A DNA stretch of 5,222 nt, from NCBI GenBank assembly GCA_018263655.1, contig JAANWY010000048.1:1-5222 (forward strand). Direction: 5' to 3'. Made by a program: the position numbers and the translations under genes. Positions 1 to 4,811 of this stretch are shown piece by piece. The notes under the pieces were generated by a model. That model was not told the origin of the DNA. It searched no databases and worked only from the letters and a program-made list of their open reading frames with translations. Position 1 is the first letter of the stretch, and the number at the start of each line of letters is the position of its first letter. The stretch is from Anaerolineales bacterium (lineage in GTDB: Bacteria > Chloroflexota > Anaerolineae > Epilineales > JAANWY01).

Positions 1-21
1 TGGGCAGCAGTTCTAAATTTG

Positions 22-119
22 ACCCTTGCGAAGGTTTGCCAATCGCATTCGGGTTGAAAGACCTCTCGCCAGTCGAAAATCGGCCTCTTGCCACGGCTAC
101 TCTCAACCTTCGCAAGGGT
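22..119. repeat. Inverted repeat, probable dispersed palindromic element
   Basis: A perfect 15-base inverted repeat: ACCCTTGCGAAGGTT at 22-36 and its reverse complement at 105-119, with a 68-base spacer. No convincing coding sequence overlaps it. The arms resemble short palindromes that I associate with dispersed intergenic repeats of Chloroflexota genomes, which is memory and not a search result. No uridine tract follows either arm, so it is not a simple intrinsic terminator. The gene to the left, if any, lies outside the window. Confidence 0.6.
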
Positions 120-129
120 GGCTAGTTGT

Positions 130-158
130 AGCGTCCAGGACGCTCGAACTTGTTCGAG
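130..158. repeat. Two abutting short palindromes
   Basis: AGCGTCC-A-GGACGCT (130-144) is directly joined to CTCGAAC-TT-GTTCGAG (143-158). Both are perfect 7-base inverted repeats with almost no loop. They sit between the 22-119 element and the infA promoter and may be part of the same repeat element. Binding sites for a dimeric regulator would look similar, but nothing here identifies one. Confidence 0.4.
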
Positions 159-226
159 GGCGTGATTTCGCCGCCTCGCACTCACATAACGCTTATCTTA
201 AATTGTCTGGTCTGGCGTGGACTTGT

Positions 227-255
227 TTGACTCCGTGCCGGTAGTGTGCTATTCT
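227..255 (+). promoter_or_regulatory. Predicted infA promoter (sigma70-type)
   Basis: A -35 hexamer TTGACT (227-232) is separated by exactly 17 bases from a -10 hexamer TATTCT (250-255). A TG precedes the -10 by one base (247-248), giving an extended -10. The predicted start of transcription is near 262, which would give infA a leader of about 114 bases. The match is five of six at -35 and four of six at -10 with ideal spacing. This is a sequence-based prediction only. Confidence 0.6.
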
Positions 256-298
256 ATATTTACGGAGGCAAGCTGTTTCACACACGAGCGCAAAATGA

Positions 299-329
299 CC
301 GCCTAGACGGTTTGTCTGGCGGCTTTTTT
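299..329 (+). terminator. Intrinsic terminator in the infA leader (putative attenuator)
   Basis: Stem CCGCC-(T)-AGAC (299-308, T304 bulged) pairs with GTCTGGCGG (314-322) around a five-base loop and is followed by six T residues (324-329). This is a textbook Rho-independent terminator. It lies about 40 bases after the predicted transcription start and 46 bases before the infA start codon, so it could stop transcripts early. A three-codon open frame (ATG-ACC-GCC-TAG, 295-306) overlaps the 5' arm, so a ribosome there would block stem formation. Alternatively it ends a transcript arriving from the left, but then no clear promoter remains between it and infA. Confidence 0.75.
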
Positions 330-360
330 GTGCATCAACCTCATCAAATATCAAACACGG

Positions 361-367
361 AAAGGAG
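361..367 (+). promoter_or_regulatory. infA ribosome binding site
   Basis: AAAGGAG lies eight bases before the ATG at 376. This strong Shine-Dalgarno match fixes the start there. The in-frame ATG at 328 is ruled out because it overlaps the terminator's T tract and has no such site. Confidence 0.9.
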
Positions 368-375
368 ACGCGCCT

Positions 376-600
376 ATGGCAAAAACAGAAGAAAAAATCG
401 AAGTGGAGGGGACCGTAATTGAGGCTCTTCCTAACGCCCAGTTTAAGGTCGAGCTGGAGAACGACCACGAAGTATTGGCCCATCTCTCCGGTAAGATGCG
501 AAAATACTACATCCGCGTTCTTCTGGGAGATCGCGTGAAAGTCGAACTGACACCTTACGATCTACATCGCGGCCGGATTGTCTACCGTTATAAGAGCTGA
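376..600 (+). CDS. infA: Translation initiation factor IF-1
   Basis: A 74-residue protein, the usual IF-1 length (72 in E. coli), that matches the family along its whole length. IF-1 is a cytoplasmic single-OB-fold (S1-like) protein that binds the A site of the 30S subunit and helps IF-2 and IF-3 during initiation. Recognisable blocks are E-G-T-V-I-E-A-L-P-N (about 11-20), AHLSGKMRKYYIRVLLGDRV (residues 35-54) and VELTPYDLHRGRIVYRYK (56-73). In many bacteria infA sits in the ribosomal protein cluster before rpmJ and rpsM. Here neither follows, and infA stands alone with its own promoter, leader terminator and downstream terminator. IF-1 has reported transcription antitermination (RNA chaperone) activity in E. 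coli, so the leader hairpin could permit autoregulation; that is inference. Confidence 0.97.
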   Translation: MAKTEEKIEVEGTVIEALPNAQFKVELENDHEVLAHLSGKMRKYYIRVLLGDRVKVELTPYDLHRGRIVYRYKS

Positions 601-663
601 GCCATCATGGGGGGGGTATTGACCGCCTTGCCCAAGATCGATTGAACTTATCAGTCAAAGATT

Positions 664-711
664 GGGACAGGAAACACCTTCAGTCGGAGTGGTTTTCTGT
701 CCTGTTCTTTT
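664..711 (+). terminator. Probable intrinsic terminator after infA
   Basis: GGACAGGAAAC (665-675) pairs with GTTTTCTGTCC (692-702) with one G-U pair, leaving a loop of about 16 bases. A U-rich run TGTTCTTTT (703-711) follows. It lies 64 bases past the infA stop codon and points the right way to end that transcript. The loop is large and the tract is interrupted, so confidence is moderate. Confidence 0.55.
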
Positions 712-738
712 GAGCATTGCCAAGAACCGTTGGGCCCC

Positions 739-867
739 GTTCGTAGTAAGCGCCTGCCTTCAGTGCAGGCAGGCACGTAGCGTTAGCGGAGTAGCGCTTT
801 ACGGCACTCCGCCCTACGGGCTACGTGCCTGCCTGTGCCAACACGGCAGACAGGCCTGACTACGAAC
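739..867. repeat. Large multi-hairpin palindromic element
   Basis: The ends form a perfect 9-base inverted repeat: GTTCGTAGT (739-747) and ACTACGAAC (859-867). Inside are an 8-base hairpin (752-759 with 767-774), a 15-base perfect inverted repeat (767-781 with 820-834) enclosing a 7-base stem (786-792 with 806-812), and a bulged hairpin (831-855). The arm 767-781 can pair with either of two partners, so alternative folds exist. The terminal GTTCGTAGT motif resembles dispersed repeats I recall from Chloroflexota. It lies in the gap between convergent transcription units and has no coding potential worth calling. Confidence 0.75.
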
Positions 868-898
868 CTTGCAGCAGATTTTGGCCAGACTCCGGCCT

Positions 899-1010
899 TG
901 ATCATCGTTTCGGCCATTGGCTTCCGCCTGCTCCCGCTGGATTGCCAAATCCAGCGGTTATGGCTTGGATTTGGCAATCCAAGCCGAGCTAGTGGCCGAA
1001 ACGATGATCA
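899..1010. repeat. 112-bp palindromic element with two hairpins and complementary loops
   Basis: A perfect 18-base outer stem (TGATCATCGTTTCGGCCA at 899-916, complement at 993-1010) encloses two perfect 10-base hairpins. The first is CCGCTGGATT-GCCA-AATCCAGCGG (934-957). The second is GGCTTGGATT-TGGC-AATCCAAGCC (962-985). The tetraloops GCCA and TGGC are complementary, and 938-953 can pair in full with 966-981. The element can therefore fold either as a three-way junction with kissing loops or as one long rod. It ends 12 bases beyond the stop codon of the Lgt-like gene and may protect or end that transcript. No T tract follows on either strand. Confidence 0.8.
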
Positions 1011-1022
1011 TACCCCCAGACT

Positions 1023-1787
1023 CTATTCTCTTTGCGAGGGCCGCCAGCGAACGATCCCTGTTTCGCGGGCGTAAAGGGCGAGCAGGGCCAAGAATGCGAC
1101 GGCCAAGCTGACAACCTGCATGGTACGCAAGCCGCCTGGCAGTAGGGCAGGATTGCCTCTGAAGCCCTCGATGAAGAGCCGGCCCACCGCTGCCAGGAAG
1201 ACGTAGACGAAGAAAACGAAGGCGGCGTACGGCTTCCGACGCCGCAAATACCATAGTCCACCAAGCGCAACCAGCGCCGCCAGTGTCTCATAGAGCTGTA
1301 CCGGATGCCGTGGCTCGCCCCACAATTGGACAGCCCACAGCACACTCGACGGTCTTCCATAAGCCTCGCCGCTCAGGAACGCCCCCACACCGGCAATTGC
1401 CTGCATCAGGGCCAGCCCTGGCGCCAGCGCATCGGCAAAACCCGCCCAATCCACTTCACCACGACCGACCCAGATCAACGCCACCACAACCCCGATCATT
1501 GCCCCCGGCACAGCCGCCAGACTGCCCGACGACAAACCGAACGCCTGTTTCCAATCCAAAGCGTACGCTTGCCAGTACGCTTGCCAGTTGCCGACCACGT
1601 ACCAAGCTCGTGCTCCGACGATGCCGGCCACCAGCGCCACCGTCCCGAAATCCCACAGGAGGTCCGGGTCCATCTCGAGTCGCTCTGCCTCGCGGCCGGC
1701 GAGCCAGAGACCGGCATAGAACGCAACGATCAGGGCTAGCGGCCCGGCCGGCAAGCTGAGCCCGAAGACATCGAGAGAGGGGTACAC
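1023..1787 (-). CDS. Divergent prolipoprotein diacylglyceryl transferase (Lgt) family protein
   Basis: A 254-residue, multi-helix membrane protein with Lgt landmarks: GARAWYV (58-64), SGEAYGRPS (139-147), RHPVQLYE (160-167) and GRLFIEGFR (202-210). Lgt moves a diacylglyceryl group from phosphatidylglycerol to the lipobox cysteine of prolipoproteins. By eye alignment, several residues reported as important in E. coli Lgt are missing: Tyr26 (Gly15 here), His103 (Pro94 region), Arg143 (Gly133) and Asn146 (Ala136). The equivalents of Glu151, Gly154, Arg239 and Glu243 are kept. It is thus either a divergent clade or a paralogue with altered activity, so no gene symbol is given. The start is GTG, five bases after the thioredoxin gene's stop, without a clear ribosome site, which suggests translational coupling. 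A WQAY repeat occurs at 68-75. Confidence 0.82.
   Translation of the reverse strand: MYPSLDVFGLSLPAGPLALIVAFYAGLWLAGREAERLEMDPDLLWDFGTVALVAGIVGARAWYVVGNWQAYWQAYALDWKQAFGLSSGSLAAVPGAMIGVVVALIWVGRGEVDWAGFADALAPGLALMQAIAGVGAFLSGEAYGRPSSVLWAVQLWGEPRHPVQLYETLAALVALGGLWYLRRRKPYAAFVFFVYVFLAAVGRLFIEGFRGNPALLPGGLRTMQVVSLAVAFLALLALYARETGIVRWRPSQRE
1563..1586. repeat. Perfect 12-bp tandem duplication in the Lgt-like gene
   Basis: The unit GTACGCTTGCCA occurs twice in direct succession (1563-1574 and 1575-1586). On the coding strand it gives WQAY-WQAY (residues 68-75), in a loop after the GARAWYV segment. An in-frame slippage duplication is the simplest reading. Confidence 0.7.
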
Positions 1788-1792
1788 GGCGA

Positions 1793-2350
1793 TCAGGAAT
1801 CGTCACCCGCCGGCCCGGCCGTCATGCCGGCCAGTGTACTATCCAGAACGGCCCGTGTGGTCGTGCCACGAACCACGCGCCGGATCACCCCCTCAGCGTC
1901 GATGAAGAAGGTTGTCGGATAAGCTCGCACGCGATACTCGACGCCAACGCGGCCATCGGTGTCCAGCGGGATGGGAAAGGTAAGACCGAGCTGCTGAGCG
2001 AAGTCCGCCACGTGCTGCGCGTTCTCCTGTTCATCGACGGCCAGAATGATGACCTCGTCACCGTAGGCTTCGTGCGCCGCTTGGAAGTGGGGTAGTTCGG
2101 CACGGCACGGCGGGCACCAGGTCGCCCAGAAGTTGAGGACGACGGGCTTTCCGCGCAATTCGCCGAGGGTGACAGACTCATCGGCCAGGGTGATCAACGT
2201 GAAGTCTGGGGCGAGGAAGCCAACCTGCGGCGCGACGGTCGTCGGATCGGTCGTCGCCGGCACGCGTGAGACAGCAATCCAGGCGCCGCCGACAACAAGC
2301 AATGCGGCCATAGCCAAGAACCAAAAGCCGCGAGTTTCAGGGAGACTCAC
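1793..2350 (-). CDS. Membrane-anchored TlpA/ResA-type thiol-disulfide oxidoreductase
   Basis: A 185-residue redoxin of the TlpA/ResA/AhpC-TSA group. A hydrophobic segment at about residues 9-27 acts as a signal anchor, so the rest should face the outside of the cytoplasmic membrane. The domain opens with GFLAPDFTL (44-52), carries the redox motif W-C-P-P-C (C79 and C82) in NFWATWCPPCRAE, and has the cis-proline loop AYPTTFFID (143-151, P145). Such proteins reduce or exchange disulfides of exported proteins, often during cytochrome c maturation, but no ccm/ccs genes are visible here. The start is GTG with AGGA four bases upstream, overlapping the TAG of the preceding remnant. This placement, and the five-base gap to the Lgt-like gene, point to one operon of envelope functions. 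Confidence 0.93.
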   Translation of the reverse strand: MSLPETRGFWFLAMAALLVVGGAWIAVSRVPATTDPTTVAPQVGFLAPDFTLITLADESVTLGELRGKPVVLNFWATWCPPCRAELPHFQAAHEAYGDEVIILAVDEQENAQHVADFAQQLGLTFPIPLDTDGRVGVEYRVRAYPTTFFIDAEGVIRRVVRGTTTRAVLDSTLAGMTAGPAGDDS

Positions 2351-2356
2351 TGTGTC

Positions 2357-2686
2357 CTACTCTCGCTCCGCCTCGTGCCTCAACCGACTGTATAAGTTGC
2401 CAATACCGAGCCTTTCTCCCCACGTCTGGAGATAGCCCCAATCAAGCGCGTCTTGCTGGATGTCGGCCACGCCGAGCGCATCCTGATACTGACGCTCGCT
2501 CTGGCCCTTCTTAGACCACTCCAGTTTAGCCAGAATGGTATCTTCGGGACTGGCGAACCAGCATTCCTTGCCCAGGAATTCGACCGATTGCCGGCGCCGG
2601 AACTCTTCCTTGGCGTACGCCCGCTGTTTGCGAACAATCAGATCCACTTTGAAAGCCGTATTCAGATGGATGATGTTGAACATATG
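2357..2686 (-). pseudogene. Remnant of a nucleotidyltransferase-fold protein (C-terminal part)
   Basis: About 109 residues match the C-terminal part of a common nucleotidyltransferase-like family (AbiEii/DUF6036-like), normally about 180-200 residues by my recollection. Recognisable are FNIIHLNTAFKVDLIV, whose Asp is the third acidic residue of the nucleotidyltransferase fold, and FASPEDTILAKLEW followed by SERQYQDALGV. The N-terminal half with the expected G-S and D-x-D motifs is absent. Immediately upstream, in another frame, lies the start of a different small protein, so a deletion has fused the two genes out of frame. A short product could start at the ATG at 2683, but it would lack the active site. 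The stop codon overlaps the ribosome site of the thioredoxin gene. Confidence 0.75.
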
Positions 2687-2843
2687 CGTACTCAGGGTGC
2701 CGCTGACGTACGCCTGCAACCAGCAATTGACAGGACACTTCGGTCAACTCGAGGGCCTGCTGGAGCCGGCCCTGAGGTCCCATACGACGCAAGAGGTCTA
2801 GCCGGACCTGACGGGCTTCGGCCGGGGTGTCCAAGCTCATCAT
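2687..2843 (-). pseudogene. Remnant of a small conserved hypothetical protein (N-terminal part)
   Basis: The frame reads MSLDTPAEARQVRLDLLRRM, then QALELTEVSCQLLVAGVRQR and HPEY. This closely resembles the first half of an uncharacterised protein of about 85-90 residues that I recall being encoded just before a nucleotidyltransferase-like gene in Chloroflexota and others. After HPEY (codon at 2688-2690) similarity stops, and the sequence continues as the nucleotidyltransferase in a different frame. Read on in its own frame, it runs through unrelated residues to a stop near 2526. The start ATG overlaps the recN stop (ATGA), so it was probably translationally coupled to recN. Function unknown; the family assignment rests on memory. 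Confidence 0.6.
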
Positions 2844-4630
2844 ACAGACGCCACGTCTTCCTCGACGGCCGGTTCACCACCGCGAGCGCTTGACCGCCAA
2901 GACTCGGTCTCCGCGAGCATCTCGCCCGCCTTCTGCCGTGTGACGTCGGTGGTGGAGCCCAGCATTTGGCTGAGCTCCTCAATACGCTCGTCATCGCCCA
3001 GCCGGCGGGCATCAGTCACCGTCCGCTGCCCCGCAACCGATTTGCTGATCTGGTAATGGGCATCGGCGAAGGCCGCAATCTGGGGCAGATGGGTCACACA
3101 GACAACTTGGTGCTCCGGCGTTCCGTGGGCCGTCAGCCCCCACAGCTTGCGCCCCACAATCTCACCGACGCGGCCGCCTATGCCCATTACCAGATCAGCA
3201 AAAATGAGTATCGGCGTGTCATCGGCGGCGGAGAGGGTGGACTTGAGCGCCAGCATCAGGCGTGAAGTCTCACCACCCGAGGCGATCTTAGCCAGCGGTC
3301 GTAGTGGCTCCCCTGGATTTGACGATATCAGAAACTCAACCTGATCGATCCCCGTGGCACTGAAGGCGTAACAGGTGCCGGCGACGGGTACGCCTCGTTC
3401 ATCTTCAGTCCGCTCCAACTGTACGACGAACTCAGCAGTCGCCATGCGAAGTTCGTCTAGCTCGCCCTCGATGGCATCGGCCAGCCGGCCGGCCGCCGCC
3501 TGCCGTTTGGACGACAGATCCACCGCGAGTTCCCCAACCTGCTGCAGCAACTGCTCTTCCTCGGCCTCCAACTCCTCGATCCGCTCTTCGCTGTGCGTGA
3601 TCTGCTCCAACTCCTGAGCGGCTCGCTCACCGAAAACCAGAATTTCCTCGATGGAGTCGCCGTACTTGCGCTTCAGGTGCGAAATCTGCTCCATCCGCTC
3701 CTCGATCTCCTGTTGCCGGCTGGGGTTGTATTCGATCTGATCCCGATAGCCGCGCACCGCCCGCCCTAGATCCTCGGCTGCATAGGACAGCGACTCCGTC
3801 TGCTGACGCAGATCGTCCAGGGACGGGTCGATCCGCTCCAGGCTCTCCAGCAACTGCACGACCTCTCCCAACTGATCGACGGCCGCGGCGCCGCGATCGG
3901 TGCCGCGATAGAGCGCCTCGTAGGCAGCGTTGGCGTCGACCATGAGTTTCTCGGCGTTGGCCAACCGGCTGCGCTCGGTGGTCAACTCCTCTTCCTCACC
4001 CAGTTCCAGTCCTGCTTCGGCAATCTCCTCAACCTGGAAACTCAGCAAGTCGGCTCGCCGGGCCAGCTCGCGCTCGTCACGCCGCAAGTTGTTCAATTCC
4101 TGCCGGACGTGTCGCAGTTCGGTCACGGCCTGGCGCACGGCGTCGCGCTCCACCCCCAAGCCCGCATAGCGGTCCAAGATGTCCACATGCTCCCTCACGC
4201 GCTTGAGGGAGAGATGTTCGCTCTGGCCGTGAATATCCACCAGCTTCTCACCAATCTCCCGGAGCGACCCGATCGTGGTCGCGCGACCATTGACACGGCC
4301 GGTGCTGCGGCCGGTGCTGTGTAGTTCTCGCACCAGGATCAGGCTGTCACCATCCTCATCTTCATCGAGCAGGCCATAGTCCTGAAGCGGCGGCCTGAGA
4401 GCCTGGCGTTCTGCCCCATCCAGGAGAAAAATGCCCTCGATGCGCGCGCGGTCAGCGCCGGCGCGGATGAGGGTGGTATCGGCCCGGCTGCCCAACAACT
4501 GTCCCAAGGCATCGACGATGATGGACTTGCCGGCGCCGGTCTCTCCCGTGAACACGTTGAAGCCTGACGCCAGTTGCAACTGGACGCGGTCGATAATGGC
4601 GAAGTTGGTGATTGTCAGTTCGACAAGCAT
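2840..4630 (-). CDS. recN: DNA repair protein RecN, with an altered Walker B motif
   Basis: A 596-residue SMC-like ATPase of normal RecN length. RecN is a cytoplasmic protein recruited to DNA double-strand breaks and aids RecA-dependent repair. Visible are an N-terminal head with Walker A GETGAGKS (29-36) and a Q-loop-like HGQSEH (134-139), a long charged coiled-coil region (about 160-400, with a hydrophobic break near 300), and a C-terminal head with the ABC signature SGGE (451-454) and VTHLPQIAAFADAH (512-525). The Walker B segment is abnormal: F477-A-D-L-V-M-G-I-G where the family has F-D-E-(I/V)-D-x-G-I-G. The Mg-binding Asp, the catalytic Glu and the following Asp are therefore Ala478, Asp479 and Val481. 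The altered codons coincide with one arm of a 23-base inverted repeat. The frame is intact. ATG start, with GGTGA six bases upstream. Confidence 0.96.
   Translation of the reverse strand: MLVELTITNFAIIDRVQLQLASGFNVFTGETGAGKSIIVDALGQLLGSRADTTLIRAGADRARIEGIFLLDGAERQALRPPLQDYGLLDEDEDGDSLILVRELHSTGRSTGRVNGRATTIGSLREIGEKLVDIHGQSEHLSLKRVREHVDILDRYAGLGVERDAVRQAVTELRHVRQELNNLRRDERELARRADLLSFQVEEIAEAGLELGEEEELTTERSRLANAEKLMVDANAAYEALYRGTDRGAAAVDQLGEVVQLLESLERIDPSLDDLRQQTESLSYAAEDLGRAVRGYRDQIEYNPSRQQEIEERMEQISHLKRKYGDSIEEILVFGERAAQELEQITHSEERIEELEAEEEQLLQQVGELAVDLSSKRQAAAGRLADAIEGELDELRMATAEFVVQLERTEDERGVPVAGTCYAFSATGIDQVEFLISSNPGEPLRPLAKIASGGETSRLMLALKSTLSAADDTPILIFADLVMGIGGRVGEIVGRKLWGLTAHGTPEHQVVCVTHLPQIAAFADAHYQISKSVAGQRTVTDARRLGDDERIEELSQMLGSTTDVTRQKAGEMLAETESWRSSARGGEPAVEEDVASV
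3041..3202. repeat. 23-bp perfect inverted repeat inside recN
   Basis: Bases 3041-3063 and 3180-3202 are exact reverse complements over 23 positions, with a 116-base spacer. After one mismatch four more bases pair (3065-3068 with 3175-3178). The left arm encodes D523-K530 of RecN, which fits the expected family sequence there. The right arm encodes F477-I484, which does not fit the expected Walker B box. The direction of copying is therefore inferred to be from the 3041 arm into the 3180 arm. Confidence 0.95.
4296..4319. repeat. Perfect 12-bp tandem repeat in recN
   Basis: CGGCCGGTGCTG occurs twice in succession (4296-4307 and 4308-4319). On the coding strand it gives the repeated S-T-G-R (residues 105-112) just before VNGR. 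The protein's length here agrees with the family's GRS-x-x-x-VNG pattern, so it need not be an extra insertion. Confidence 0.6.
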
Positions 4631-4636
4631 AGGTTT

Positions 4637-4641
4637 TCACC
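4637..4641 (-). promoter_or_regulatory. recN ribosome binding site
   Basis: On the coding strand GGTGA lies six bases before the ATG at 4630. It supports this start, which also yields the conserved RecN beginning (MLVELTITNFAIID). Confidence 0.65.
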
Positions 4642-4663
4642 ATTTAGGGAACAAAAGACGTAA

Positions 4664-4798
4664 CCGTTCAGGTGGTCTTGAAAACAGACGCATAAGGTGA
4701 CCGGCACTTGCGAAATCAACATCAAAATCACCGTTTTAGGCACAGCACAGGCACTGTTGTCGCCAAAATCTGCCTGGAAGTGCCGGTCACCTGAACGG
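4664..4798. repeat. Palindromic element upstream of recN, left arm interrupted
   Basis: The right arm at 4778-4798 is one continuous 21-base block. Its complement on the left is split: CCGTTCA (4664-4670) pairs with 4792-4798, and GGTGACCGGCACTT (4696-4709) pairs with 4778-4791. The 25 extra bases between them (4671-4695) begin with GGTG, and GGTG also follows them, so they look like an insertion or duplication product. They contain a small GTCT/AGAC stem. The element fills most of the 181-base gap between recN and the gene upstream. It resembles dispersed repeats with TAACCGTTCAGGTG ends that I recall from Chloroflexota. It may also end or pause read-through from the upstream gene. Confidence 0.75.
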
Positions 4799-4811
4799 AT
4801 ACCAAAAGGCA

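Noticed and set aside
328..375. Upstream in-frame ATG for infA giving a 90-residue protein
   Set aside because: The extra 16 residues do not match IF-1, the ATG overlaps the terminator's T tract, and the strong AAAGGAG site serves the ATG at 376.
609..616. Run of eight G residues after infA as a phase-variable tract
   Set aside because: It is outside any supported gene or promoter, so length changes would have no evident effect.
601..1022. rpmJ, tRNA or CRISPR array in the gap after infA
   Set aside because: No rpmJ-like frame, no tRNA cloverleaf with conserved bases, and no regularly spaced direct repeats; the gap is explained by a terminator and palindromic elements.
1283..1759. Long plus-strand open frames opposite the Lgt-like gene
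   Set aside because: Low-complexity Pro/Arg-rich composition typical of antisense frames in GC-rich DNA; the minus strand has clear family motifs.
2453..2893. Plus-strand open frame of 146 codons across the remnant region
   Set aside because: No recognisable family and no ribosome site; it is antisense to two frames that have recognisable protein similarity.
2966..3265. Plus-strand open frame containing R-F-A-D-L-V-M-G-I-G
   Set aside because: It is the antisense of recN. The RecN-like peptide appears on this strand only because of the 23-base inverted repeat.
4690..4720. Possible recN promoter on the minus strand (TTGATT with a weak TTATGC-like -10)
   Set aside because: The -10 match is poor and it lies inside the palindromic element; not strong enough to call.
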